A DNA stretch of 64,000 bases, taken from Pieris napi (lineage: Eukaryota > Arthropoda > Insecta > Lepidoptera > Pieridae). The DNA lies in the NCBI RefSeq assembly GCF_905475465.1, contig NC_062259.1, positions 11,046,501 through 11,110,500 on the forward strand, given 5' to 3'. The position numbers and the translations under genes are program-made. The notes under the pieces were generated by a model. That model searched no databases and was not told where the DNA came from. It was given only the letters and a program-made list of their open reading frames with translations. Of this stretch, positions 25,501 to 40,500 are shown piece by piece (the first letter of the stretch is position 1; the number at the start of each line of letters is the position of its first letter).

Positions 25501-28500
25501 AATGACTTGGGCCAACAGTCAACGAAATTATTATAATTATTTTCGTAGCCGCTCGTAGCACTATAGTCACGTTTCGAAGTGACTACGTCACAGTTTAAAT
25601 ACAACGTCGCAGAGAACTAAGTACTCATATTAATTATCACGGGCTTTCTCGCATTGATTATTCTTATTGTAACGTATACAAATGTTGGAAAACTTCAAAA
25701 TTTTAAATACTTTAAAAATTAAACATTTATAACAGAGAGAGCGGAAAATCCAGTAACATGAGGAGTACGTTCTAGTGGTTTGCGCCTCTCGTCGAATCGA
25801 GACTGTACTTCAATGGTTTTTTTCTTTCTAATTGCGTAATTAACATTTGCTCTTATGGACAAAAGCAAACATCATGAAGTAATCGGCATGATTTAAAACC
25901 CAGAAATCTACGATATGTGTGGGTGTGTTACATATAATATGTTGATCAACTATGTCTAAAAAAAATGTTTAGAAAAATGAATGGCTAAGACCTTTTTATC
26001 ATAAGTTGCAGCACCATTAAATTGTACTTACTTATTGTACTTTATCAAATTAATATTAATTATCACGTTTCACGCAAATAATAATTAACTTGATTTTTAA
26101 AACTCCAGTAAGACGATCTTTAAATGTTTATGGTAAATTATTATAAACCTTGATTGCCATACAAAAAGTTTATAAAAGCCAAACCTAAAAAGCAAACCTT
26201 ATATTTTATAATTATTAACTAGTTTTCAGAGCTGCTAGCTGCTGCGTAGCAGCCAGCCCACAACATGGCGGTGTATAGTGTTAGGGGCGATGTTACTTGT
26301 AGATTAGTAGAAAGTGTTATGTCGATGTGTGTCCGACCGAATAGAACACGCCTTGCAAAATTTTAGCCAAAAAGAACCACAAACGGCGGTATTAGCGAAT
26401 TAAAGCGGCCATCTTGTTATTTGGTTGATTGGGTTAAAATTCCGATCTCATTAAATTTGGTGGCAATCTTGACCCAAAACCCCCACCCGATTCCACTAAG
26501 TATTACCGTTTAGACGGGCTGTTGAAATTTTTTAGGAATCTTCAGACCCTGCACATGCCAGAATTTTCCTATACTCCATTTCGGAGTAAGTATATGAAAA
26601 CATTAAAAATATCCTACGTAACCGACTTCCTCTCGAAATAAAACCTATTTAATTAATTAATGAAACATGTTAATTCAGGTCTATACAGTATAATTGCAAA
26701 TAATTTTAGGTTCAAATGAAATAAAATATCATATAAATAAAACTCATATAAAGCGTTTGAAATGTTACCAACAGCTATGTTTTATTTTAAAATAGTACTA
26801 GTATTTACATGAATAAAATGGATTTAGTTTCAATAATAACTCAACATTTATATGGCCTCAAACGTGTGATCAATAACATTTTATTCTATTAACATTGAAT
26901 CAGAAATAGATAAAATATTTCCATCTAGAATTTTTATTGAATACATAGGTTGACAGTCTTTTATATTTTATATTGGAAAGGTTGATCAGATCATTTTATA
27001 TCACTCATGAAAATTGTCAATATGATTTAAGACGTGTAATAATTTTGCGTGTGTTTAGTTTTTAAAACAAGTTGGTGATTTAAAACATCTTTTTATACAA
27101 AATCTGATTGATTTACTAAACTACGGAAATTATCGCGTATATTGCAAAAGGAAAATAAATACGGAAATAATACAGTCCGTAGCCGAAAATAAACAATTCG
27201 AAGATAACTCAAGCTGCATACTCTCCAAAGCAATTTAATATCAAATATTCAAGCAAATTTTATCACAGTTACCTTGACTAAATCGCGATACCAATATTAA
27301 ATTCATAGTTCCACACAAATTATTCAGTAAGAATATTGATAGGCATTTGGGCATATTAATTATAAAATAGATAGGGAATTATCGGGCTTTTGGTTCGATA
27401 ATTAGTTACATGTTAATATATTTCTAAACTATGAATGATTTATTGGAGTGGTGATATTAACAGTATGGGCTTAATTCTTGAGTTTGTACGTCCGAACACC
27501 GGCTTTTTCTTTGTATATGTCTAATTAACATTTGTGAAAAAAATATATTGGGAGGCATTTAATGACGGCACATTTTTACTACCTACGTATAATATAATAT
27601 TATATGGGTAGGTAAAACTTAAAGAATTTTTTGATTCAAATTACATCATGTGATTCATTAGTAATTTACTAGACTTCACTATTGGCTTCTTCTCGTACTT
27701 GATACAAGCTATTTTTATCGCCTTTTCAAACAAGCTAAGTAGCGAAACCCTTGCGACCATCAAGTTTAATTACAATTTCTTCAATTCCTACAAAGTTTTA
27801 GCGAAAATTTCTTGGAAAAATATCGTTTCCCAGTTTTTATTTGTTGTTTCAGAAAAGTTAATTAATTACATAACACCTACTTGTTTTGCGTAAACAGCGT
27901 TTTTAATATAAGAAAATTATTCTGATGGAATTTTGCAAAGCTAATTTATCATTTTCACGAACTATATTACAAAATTTTGCTCTTTGGGAGATAATACAAT
28001 AAAAATTATAACTATATTTAATATAGTATTCATCCCGCTATCTTCTAAAACATTTTTACTACACAGAAGGCTGCTTCTGCATTCCTATACAATTTTTTTT
28101 TGATTAAAATATAATTTAACACATACAACTCTATTGATAATTAGCATATCAAAGCATTATATTAAAATGTTTTTGGCAAAAATTATCTAATCAGCTATTG
28201 ACATCAATGTGGTATTATATATCAAAACCTATGGTCACCAATTATATGAGGATTAGAAGGACGCAGCAGAAGAACATATAACATTAAGGATTTGTAAATC
28301 TTAAGAAAAACTTTTCCACCTCCCTACGTAAGCGAAAAAATACATGACTGGATAATGTTCATTACTGAATAAAAAAAAGGGTGCGTATACTTATGTACGC
28401 GCGTAAGGAGTTATACTTCTTTGGCATTATTAAAAATAGTTTTTGATTGCATGCAAATAATTAATTACAATTAAATAATCAAAGACTGGTAAAGGAGTCA

Positions 28501-31500
28501 TTATAGTCAATAAAGTTCAGTTTGCATTTGAACATTTAAATAAATAGAAATTTATTATTATTCTCTTACATTAAGTGTAACATAAATTCTATTATTATTC
28601 GAATGTTGTTTTTAAATTATGTCCAATGCCGTAGCATCTTCCGTGGGCAACTTTGTTCTGTTAATTTTGTGTTTCGGTGCGCGCGCATCGTAAGATTTCA
28701 CTCTCATCAATTGTTCATAACGCGCCTAAAGAAGTATAAATCTAAAATAATATGCTATTACATTCAAACTTATTTAAAGCCTAATTCATAGAGTTGATAA
28801 CTTGTTTGTTAAAACTTGACACTCTAATATTTTCACTACTATCAATTTCGGGATACAAAATGTTTCTCCTATCGAACTAGTTTGCTTTGTAACTTGTTCT
28901 AAAAATTAGTTATTTTTACGGCGATGTACGGGAATAATCAAGTACACAGAAACTAACGAAAACAACGTATATAAACATTTCTGTCATAAGAAAATATCTT
29001 GCGAACCCAGCGTGGGTGGAGTCTATCAGTGTTGTGATTTAAGTTAATTCATTACGTGGGGACACTTTATATAACATTGTAGCCGATATTATATAGGTGA
29101 AAGTAAATATATAATTATTATGATATAATAAAGTAAAATTTTAAAACTTGGAAAATTAATAAAAATACCATAAAAAACTCACACACTCATGTGGCCGAAA
29201 CTTTAGTATGGTAATGCAACTGTTTAAAATTCAGATACTGAGAAACAATTTTAGCTTCGAGTAAAATATTAATTTATTTTCTATTTAGCATAATCCATTT
29301 AGCCTTTGTACCGTAGGTCACGTTAAATAGTCCATTATATTCTTAACAAAGTTGACGTGTATTATAGAATAGAATGCCTTGCTAATAGAATAGTAATTCT
29401 AGCTTGCGTGCATTTCTTAATCTTCTTCCGTACCCGGAATTTATAGGGATACTAGCTGACCGGGCAAACTTTATAATAAAAAAATAGGGGTTGATCGTAG
29501 AGGAGTGAAAGTTAAGGGGTTGTATGTATTTTTTAATGCTGTATCATAAAAACAGATAAAAATATCTAAAAAAAAAAAAAAACATTTAGGAGTGGACTAC
29601 CCTTAACATTTAGGGGGATGAAAAATAGATGTTGTCCGATTCTCAGACATACCCAATAAGGACACAAAATTTCATGAGAATCGGTCGAGCCGTTTCGGAG
29701 GAGTTTAACCACAAACACCGCGACACGAGAATTATATATATATGATATCTTATGTGTCTAAAGTCAAAGGAAATCCTTGTTTAAGGCAAATCTTTCGGTA
29801 AGGTTTAGAGGGTTAGCGCTAACAATGCCTCACGTTGGAAGGTATTAACTTTTGACATAAGAGAGTTACTATCTTATTAAGCATTTCGCATGTTTTAATT
29901 ATTAAAGAAACTGTTTTTAATTGGACGTTTTCAAACAATATTCGTAATATATAAGTGGTGATCATAAAATTTATCCACATTCGAAATTTAAATCACTGTT
30001 AATCCGGGCGAAATTACAATTAAAACGCTATTTATTTTTAAATACAATAAAAATAGTTACTTTCATTAAATATAAATAATGTACAATTAAATTCCACATT
30101 CCCCGCTTTATTTTTAACCAAACAATTCGGAATTTGCAATAGACGGCATGAATTCGAATAGTTACTGTAACTATTTCGTTGGCAATTGTCTTTTGACTAT
30201 TTATGGGACGACTGCCGATGTTTATAGCTTTTGAATTTAATTAACTTTTGATATCGTGGCTCGGATATTCGGAAAGTATAATTTAAACACGGAACTGTAT
30301 TATATTTATCATTGCTGCTTTATTGTGGTTTTAAATTGGATTAAAATGCGAATGTCAGATTATGATTATTTATTTAAAACGTTTGTTTCTCGTAAAGACT
30401 AAGCGCTGTATATAGTATAATGTGAACATTTTAACACTAACGACATATATACAATTGAGCGACCCAGGTATATGAATATACATTCACGAAATATAACATA
30501 GACCCTAGTGAAAATAACACGTCAAGACCAATGAATCGAATCTTTTAATAGGATAGTAAAACAAAAGTAAATAATCTAAAAGCCAACAACAACACATCCC
30601 AGCGATAGGTCGTTTTTATGATTATTATATGTTATATACAAAGGCGTAAAAAGGTTAATTATGGAGGCAGCCTGGTGAAAAAATTTCGAAAATTAGCATG
30701 TAGCAAAAAAAAAAATAAAAAACTTAATATTACGACGTAACTGTAACGGCAGTACGAGTAGTTGTATGTCGGATAGCCTATGACAGTTATACTTATAAGA
30801 AACAAATGAACAAAACTTTATAAAGGCTTTAACATTCTCTAGTTTTTCAACCTTAAAATATTAAAAGAAAATATATTTTCCTTCACTGAAGTAAGAGTCT
30901 TGTTTGCTCCAATCTCATAAACAGTCAATAATAAATTATGTTCCCTACGCTAAATAAATAGAATAACATAATATAATGACACATACTCATTGTAAACAAG
31001 TCGTCGTCGAACATAATTATTTTTCTATAGGCTCATCTAATGTGAATTGATACCGCCGCCTATGGATAGTCTCTACTCCAGAGGGCTCGCGAGTGCATTG
31101 CTGGCCTTTTAAGAATTGGAACGGTTTTTTGTTGAAGGAATTCAATGGACTTCAGTGGGCAGCTGGATCCACATAGTGGTGGTGCGCGGCAAAAACTGCC
31201 TTAAAAACGCTCAGCTGTTTGTTTAATACAAATTTATATAAAAGCTATTTTTTATTAATTATGTTCTACTGTGTATTCATTTAGAGAACTTATCAATGAA
31301 TGAAATATGTATTTTTATAAACATACAAATTAAAATAAAAGCAAATATTACTCTGTCAAATATTTTCCAGTGTCCATTAAATCTTAATGTAAAAACTTGG
31401 ATTTCACATTGACCGAGTGCATAATACGTTTTTCAAAGCCATTTCCGACTATACGATTAAGCCTGTGTGGATTTAAAAGCTCTTCGCCTAAAAGTCTGAA

Positions 31501-34500
31501 TAGCTAATTTGTCGTCATTATGATCTTACGTTGCTTTTTGTGAAATGACTGGCTATGTTCCCTTTGTGAGATAGTATTGAAATTAAGTATCTTAGATGAG
31601 ATGAATTTACTGTATATTATTGTAATTAAACTTCGAAAAACGTATCGAAATGCGTTAAAACGGGTACGGTGTTTTCTATGGAAAAATAAGGCTTTCAAAG
31701 CCTCATTTTCATACAAAATGATGAAAGTAATAGATAGTATTTAAAGGCCGGGAGCACTGGATAAATATTATTTTTTAAACAAAACATATTATAAAAAGAA
31801 AATGTCATTTATCGAATCCAAAATAATACTAATGATTATTTTTCCGACCCAAATATCGGCCAATAGAATTGCACCATTCGACGTCACGTGGTACAACCTA
31901 CATGGTATTATACTGAAAATTTTTTGTGAAAATTTTCTCTGGTCGTTGCTTCAAGAAAAGTATTAAGTAGTTGTTTTATTCATTATGAAATTCTTATTTG
32001 TTAACTGTACATTTCGTCTCATGGTGCAATTCTATTGGCCGACATTTGGGTCGGAAAAATAATCCCCCGAATACCACTCGAGCTTCAAAATTATCTGGTA
32101 TTTCCCTCAAGGTTCCCTGCAAACAAATATAGTCGTCATGACGACTATATTAATTGTTTGCAACGAACCTATCGGGAAATACCCGATAATTTTGAAGCTC
32201 TTGTGGTATTACATATGAAAATAATTTTAATAGTAGTTATGTCTCAAAATCAGAATAGAAAAACGAAGCGTGTATTCTATAGATTTAATATCTGTGGAAT
32301 ATATAAAAGTTTTATGACCGATTATTATTACTAATAATTACTTTAAAATTAATTTATTAAAATAATTCCTTGAATGAGGCGAATCATGAAAATATTTCCA
32401 CAAATTTCGATAAGGGTCGTTAGAGGCTAATATTATGGGTAAGAAAGTGTTTTAATCCCGTCTAAGTAGAATGAAACGAGCTATCTATGGTACTTCATAA
32501 GGGTACCCTTATTGAGAACCACTCCACTTTGACGCCCCTTGATTATTCCTCTTATGATTTTTTGTTCGGAAAAAAAACCATGCTTTTAACACCTTTTATT
32601 TGGACTTTAATACGATTATCATAAGTGTTGTTGTTTAGTCATTGAGTTTTAATAAATGAAGTGAAGAGGGAAGACGTGTTTATTTTTAATTTAATATTAT
32701 TGTGGTTGTTATTGAAAACTGGACCTTTAGTGATCGAACCGGAACCGGGTCTTCGAATTTATTTTAGTTGTTTTATTTAAGATCGCTAGAAGACGGGACT
32801 AATATATCTTAGACAATTTTATACTTTACTGTATAGTTTGCTCCTATACAAGAGTTTATAAAAGAACAAAAAGCCTAAACAGTTGACTGTGTTTGAATAA
32901 GCATTTTAATTGTTACAAAATATATGTGTTTTACGAATTGCACTTACAAGAAGTATTTACAAAAGATTATATAAGTATTTTTCAGGAACATAGATAATTT
33001 AGTGTGCGGAAGTTATTATATCCTAAAGATACTTTTAGAAAAAATAATTAATATTGAGTTTCGAGAAAATAATTTTAAAGGCATATTTTCATCTTGTAAC
33101 TTTGTATCTGGATAATAATGTATTTTGTACGATACGTCAAGTTATTAGGTTTCGATGTTTCCCTTCCATTGGGGCAGCCGTGGATCTAACCAATGTCCTC
33201 AGGTATGAGTCGCACGCTAAAACCACTAGGACAACACTGCTATCGTATGACTGCTGGCAGAATGACCAACGCTGTGGACTTTCTGCTTCTCAGCATAATG
33301 CTGAGTCAGTGCCAATTACCACAGCCACACGCATTACACACTTAAAACGTACCATGTTCTTTAGAATACAAAATTGTTATCTCTAATTTTTTTTGTTATT
33401 GTTATTTTGTGTTTCTGTTTGTGTGTTTTGTTACTAATAAATGTTATATCTAAATTGGGTCACAGTCGATAAAACGAGGACCTTCTTTATGAAGGAAGCT
33501 GTACCGGTCTAAGTCGGTTGCGCATTCCTATCACTGCATAAATCTTTTCTTTACAATATATAAATATAGTAGTACAGTTCAATAGTTGGGTTTTATTCAG
33601 ACGCGGTTAGGTTTGCAGCAATCATTTTATAAAAGCTATTTCCTGGTTGCATTATTTATAATAAAAACCGTGGATTTATAAGCAATAAAGGCAATGCTAG
33701 TATAATTCGCATCGGTGTAAAATGAAGCGATAAGACGAAAAAGGCAAGTAAAAACTTTTTATATCTCATAAAACCAGTACAATATTTTAAACGTTGAATA
33801 TTAGTGTATTAATTAAAATGTAAACATTATTTAACGAAGAGTGGAAGCGGATTGTATCGAGGTAATCGGCTTTAGACGTTGGTTGAAGCAGCTAGGCGTT
33901 ATAATTCCAACCACAGTTATCGCATTCGCCATTTCTGAATATCACGGCTATTTCGAATACAGTCTAGCGTAATCCCACAGGTACATTTTGTTTGAATACA
34001 TGTTTGTTTGAGACCTATTGTCGGAAAGGGGAATCTACAATACAGTTTGGTGACAATGTGTACGCTTTACACCGATATAGATTCAATAATTAATATCCTT
34101 ATATGCCTGCCCTGCGATTCTGTAACTCACTTTTCGAACTCACACAGCGGTTTTCGCATCGGCGGTCGCTCTCGAATCAGTCGTGAAGCAGTCATTTTAT
34201 GATTTGGCATTCTAATAAACAATAAACTACAAGCTCCCACCTTTTCAGAATTCCAAATCATAAAATGACTGCTTCACGACTGATTTGAGAGCGACCGCCG
34301 ATGCGAAAACCGCTGTGTGAGTTCGAAAAGTGAGTTACAGAATCGCAGGGCTGTACATAATATGTACATAACCAACCAGATAGGTTAAAACTGTAAACTC
34401 GATACAGTTTGTACGAGCATGTAGTGTGTCAAGGGTAGATTTGTATACGAGAGGTCAGAACAGTTGTATAAATTTAAAATTAACTTCATAATTCATTTGA

Positions 34501-37500
34501 TCTTTATACATTTTAACAAAAATGTACTTTATTGTAGATCAGTGTTGGCCTAGTGGCTTCAGCGTGCGACTCTCATACCTGAGGTCGTAGGTTCGATCCC
34601 CGGCTGTGCACCAATGGAATTTCTTTCTATGTGCGTATTTAACATTTGCTCGACCGGTGAAGGTAAACATCGTGAGGAAACCGTCATGTTTTAGACCCAA
34701 AAAGTTGACGGCGTGTGTCAGGCAATGGGGGCTGATCACCTTCTTGCCTATTAGATTTAAAAATGATCATGAAACAGATTCAGAAATCTGAGGCCAAGAC
34801 CTAAAGAGGTTGTATTTATTGTACTTTACGTTAAAGAATCTCAAGTTAGATTCTTGTATTGTCTGAAATAAAAAACTTCAAGAGAAGTAAGGTATTCGAG
34901 ACTCGTTCAATTCGCATTTCAAAGTTAATAAAATAACTAGAAAAAAGGGCAAGAAGTAAGAAACTTTTTTATTACATCTAATTCACAAATTATATTAACA
35001 CGTATATAACTCCTAATGTAGTAAAGATCAAATTGCAAGAACCTATTTCTTTACAGTTACTGAATATTTTTTCGATAACGTGAATTTACAACGTAATTGA
35101 CAAATTGAAATAATTAAATAATAATATTAATTAATATGAACAATAAAATTTATTTTTATACAGCTAACATAAAATCTTTATTTGTTTATTAATTATCTAC
35201 AAAAAGGATCGATTTATACCACAATCTAGCCTACACAAAATTAATTAGAAATTGTTTTCCTAAAAATTTATTAGCATTAAAAGCAATTATTTTATTCTAA
35301 CACCATATCGTCTTCATAGTTGTGTTCTGAAAGTTTCTACGGCAATTTCTGCTCGACAAGTGGTTTTCGAATCAATTCTACTTAACTTACTTCAATACTC
35401 TAATACCCGTTTCTCAAAACATTATTAACGCATTATAGCAGCGCATATATTAGTTCACTTCACTAAAACTAACAAGAAGACCTTCAATATATATGAGTAT
35501 GTTACTCATTTCACATGAAAATTTGCATCAATACTTTTATTTGAGAATAGAAAGAAGCTATTCAAACATAAATTATAGTTCACCAAAATATTCGCTACTT
35601 TCGCCGCCAACTTTATATTTACATTTTTAAATTTAGAATGCAGTTTAGCTGAACTTAGCAACACTCCCTCGTGTATATGTTAAAATGTTTCATGTTGAAC
35701 TTCTCGTTCTGTTTGTCAACACGACGAAACTGTCTGGTTGAAATGTTCCGATAAATTTCTGAGTGTATTTTCATTTAAGGCAAATAAACCTTCGCGTCAA
35801 CCAACTTGAAATTATTGTATCGTATCACACGTACATTTAAACATCAACCTGTTTCATTTATTTTGGCAAAGTAGAAATTTGTCTTAGGTTTTCCTATATT
35901 TTGTATCTTACATAAAAAATATTTATCTAGGGATAAAGGTTGGCGGGGACCTCCCTTCTACACGAACATTACGCAAAATCGAATAGTTAATGCAATTAAA
36001 TAGTAACTAAAATAGGACGCTAAGCAAGCAACTACGCAGGCTATAAATGCCTCATTAGGGCAATTATAGTGCTTCATTATATAATTATATATGACGGCGA
36101 GAGTAGTGACCAGAACGAGGGTAGCACCTAAATAATGGTGCAGGAAGATACGCGTAGGATTACGCGTGGAGATAGGATGGTAGAGAGTGAGAGGTAGTAA
36201 CTGACAATGAATGATAGGAATATTGTCGTCTAGCGACAGGAAGGACGAAGGAGTCAGAAAGAAAGCAACAAACGATAACCTGAACAATGTCTCGAAAACA
36301 CAACCTGAATTTCAACAAATTGTTGAAAATAATGACGTCAGAAATACTGACGTCATAAATTAGTTTGTAGGCATCAGCCATGTGACATTAGAGTCTTTTT
36401 AAAGTATTTATTTTTGATTGAAATCCCGCTGTTAGCCTTAAGGGTCTTTACAGTTCAGCCTTGCGATTCTGTAACTCACTTTTCGAACTCACACAGCGGT
36501 TTGAAAAGGTGGGAGCTTGTAGTTTATTGTTTATCAGAATGCCAAATCATAAAATGACTGCTTCACGACTGATTTAAGAGCGACCACCAATGCGAAAACC
36601 GCTGTGTGAGTTCGAAAAGTGAGTTACAGAATCGCAGGGCAGCTCGGGCTGTTTTGGCGAGCGTAGCTCGGCCTGATTGGGCGTTTTTCCCGCAAATAGC
36701 GCAAGAGCGTCTCCTGTGAGACTCGGACCTCGGCTTTGGCCGTCGCAGGGTGGTCAAACGACAGTCATAGGAACGAGTTGCAAAGATTACTTTAAAATTT
36801 ATTATCATTAAGTTTCGAATGTTTAAAGTTATGATAAATTACTTTTAATAATAATGACCATGGAATCATTAGTATTATCGACCATAGAATAGTCGTTAAT
36901 TTATAGCAACATTGACAAATTAAATAAACCATTCGTGTTAACGGTTTTGAACTAATTTGCCATTGATGTTATTAAATTATTATCACAATGGCAGCTGATA
37001 CCGCTGCTGTGAATTTTATAATTGAAATTATAAAACTGTTAATTATGATAAGTAAAGCGATTTCTCCAAATTACGCTTGTCGTGTATTTCTTTTGTTTAA
37101 GAATTGATAATCAGGTTTGCGGCATAAAGTATAACAGGCATAAAGTAAGCAATATAATATAATTTGTATTTTCAAGCAATAAAAAATACGCCAAGCTGGC
37201 TAAATAGCCGAGTTGATACCGAATACCAATAAATATTTTCCAGGTAAAATTTGTTATTCAATAAATTCGAAATCAGAATTCTCGCAATGCAACTTTTAAG
37301 CATGTCTCGTCGCTTCATGTAAAATGTCAATGCCGCGGTCAATTTCCTGACTGTGACATTAAATTTCCTTCTGGTATTGAATACATCTGTTAGATTAATT
37401 TCACACGAGTCCTGATTCTATGAATAATTAGTTATTCTACATAAAATTAACGAGCATATCCTAATTTATTTGTTCTGGTATTTTGTAAGATTTAAAGCGT

Positions 37501-40500
37501 AGGTTGGTTGTTTTCCGTGCCACTACTTACACCATGCCTCCTGCTGATAGGGGACTAATCTTTGTTTTAAGTTTATTTTATTATTATTTATTACTTAAGA
37601 TGTCATTGTGTAATGGTTGCAGCTCCTTACAAACGTTGTGTAAAACAAAAACTTGGCGATTAAAAAGAGTGGCGGAGAGTATATTGCCAGTTCTTCTCTT
37701 CTGTTCTACGCCCTTGATTTGAGAACTGGCAGTAAATGTAACATTACAAGCATTTAATGTATATTTCTTAATTTGACGTTCAACTCGTGTTAGTGTGAGT
37801 AAATGATTTTTGGTTTGATTTTCAGTTAGCGGTAAATGAAGCGGTGTTTAAAATATTCAATTAACTCTTACATTATCAGCTTGGATTTCAATCTTATTTC
37901 CTCAAGATATTAGAAACGGGTAAATTAACTGATTTTGCCACGATCCTCTGTTTGCCTTAACACAATTTCCGGGGAAATTGATTGCGCTAGCAATATTGAC
38001 TTCGGCTGCAATTTATGCCAATGTATCGCAGACTTTAAAGCAAACATTTTATTTGTATAATTTTATATTATATCATTTCGCAAAACGGACCGAGTACATG
38101 TCTAAGTGCGGAAACTGAGTCTACCAACCATATACCATATTATAATATTTAGGTAAACGTGAAATTAATTTTTGCTGTATTTTTTTTATAAAATTTTCTA
38201 TGTCAAAGGTCTTGTATACTGACTAATTGGTCTGACGTATCAGATCGTGTAATAGTCTAAATATATATAAAAAGTTGAGCAATATAAGCCTAGTGGTTCC
38301 TAATGGTTTGGATTAAATGGAAAAAAGCCTAATGGTTGGAGTATTTCTATATCCCCTTGTACATGAATAAGAAATCTCATATAAGAATTAAGAAAGGTTG
38401 CAGCATTGTTACAAAATTATTAATATGTCTTTATCACAGCGTAAACACAATTCGACAGAAAACGACGGAAATGAGAGTGCTTTATAATTAAAGTGCATTT
38501 ATTTATTTATTAACACTTCGTTATATTAATAGTACTCATAAAAAAGGTAACATGTACGTAATATTATTGAACAACAACGATTGTTTAAGTACGGAAAAAG
38601 AAATACTAAAGTGCAAAAAATGTTTTTAAAAAGACGTCAGAGGGGTAGCTAATCGTATGGAACCTAAAAAGCGTGAGGTGTGTTATCGAAATGGTATTTC
38701 AAAATTGCATCTGTTAGAGAAGCGTAATATGTATATAATTTGAATTATAAGAATTTAAATTCATTATAAAACTAATCAATAACACTGATTTAGTTTTTAT
38801 GAATATAATATAATAATAGCATGAAGCTTGAGTTTAATTGAACACAATCTCATCCCTGAGGTCGACTTTCTATGTTCACATTCAATATTCGATCGAACGG
38901 TGAAGGAAAACATCGTGTGGAAATTGGCTTGCTTTGACCCAAAAAGTCGACAGCGTGTGTCAAGCTCAGGCTGATCACCTACTTGCCTATTAGATTAACA
39001 GAACAGAATCTCCTAAGTGGTGATTAAAAAGGTGTTTCCACGGAATAGACGCGGCTAAACCATAGAGCACAGCCTAACTTTATATAAATCACCTTTATTT
39101 ATTATTCGATAATTTTGTATTGTCAAAATTCCGAACCGCATTTTAATAATTTCAGCAATTAAATGTTAACTGGATTATAATAATAATTGGCATTGCAGCT
39201 CGCGCTTTCATGAATTTAATAAAAGAGAATATGTAAAATATCTTATTATAAGTAAATTAATAATAAAATTAAAATAACTTATATTAAGTAAATTAAATTC
39301 ATGTCAATTTCATTATGGGAATTGAAATTGATAGATTAATTTAAACGATAAATTTAGAGTTATCTAACACCGCCGGTGACCGGCGGAAATTTATTATGAA
39401 TGCGACAAGCCGGTGCATCAAGAGAGAGTATGTTATGTAAATGTATACATGCAAGATAGAAACGTAAACGTTTTAGGATTTTTTTATAATTTTCTTATGT
39501 AAATTATGTAATAGAATGCAAATCTCTATATATTTTTTATAAAAAAAATTGTTTTGTATAAGTCTTTCTTATTATTTGTTTGTAATTTACTACGGTGTAA
39601 CAAAATAATTGCTTCTTTTTCAATATTCTGTACAATTTTTTACTGATCACTGTCACACCATTTGTTGTCATTTCTATGAAAAAGATAAGAATTTTCACAA
39701 TATATTGCACATAATAGGTACCGACTTACAGCTTTTTTTCTAGAAAATCATAAGTGCGGCGGAAAAAAATTGTCTCGACGTTTCGCGTGATCGTTCGTTT
39801 GTCGTTCGTCGTTCCCTGACTGAAATAACGTTTCATACTTTTTACACCAGCACTATGTGGCTGCCTTTTAATATATTTCCAACCAATTTAACTCCTTTCC
39901 TTCAAGAAAAGAGTGTATCAACTGGCAACAGAGGATAGTACTGTGAAGGACCGTTAGACGCGTCTATGAAGAAAATTAATAGTCATCAATAGGAAACTTG
40001 ATATTCACGTAAATAAAAGATGATATAATGAAGCATTGTCAACAGGGGAGCGGGAGGCGGAGGAATGTTTGGCGATGTCAACATCTCAGCTATTTTGGAC
40101 TCTCTGAGTGTCAGCTACGACAAAAGAGTGAGGCCCAATTATGGCGGTGAGTGATCTTCATATTCCCAAAACTCCGCTTTGCTTACTGCAAAAATCTAGC
40201 GCTATTTACGTAATTTTGCTCTAAGTGCAAGAGTGGTTCACACGTTCAAAATTTCTCAAACTTTTTGTTAAAATAATAATTTGTTGTTGTTATGTGATGT
40301 AAATCAAAATATAGGATAGCATTGGACGACGAAATCTATGTTCCAGAATGTCTTCAATAGAACAGCGACGAGAAAAATAATGTATATTTCTTAAATGTTA
40401 TTGAATTTTTAGGGCTTGGTAAGTAAAATTTTCTGTTTATTCAATGCGCGACTATAAATGTAAATTCAAATCAATAGTGTGTTATGGCAACAAAACAACA

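Noticed and set aside
32035..32334. 99-codon + strand open frame.
   Set aside because: It reads through two palindromic elements (31836-32064 and 32070-32210), so it is an accident of repeat sequence.
35958..36381. Overlapping - strand frames of 109 and 73 codons.
   Set aside because: Hydrophobic but repetitive in composition with no recognisable domain; two overlapping frames argue for chance or an old transposon.
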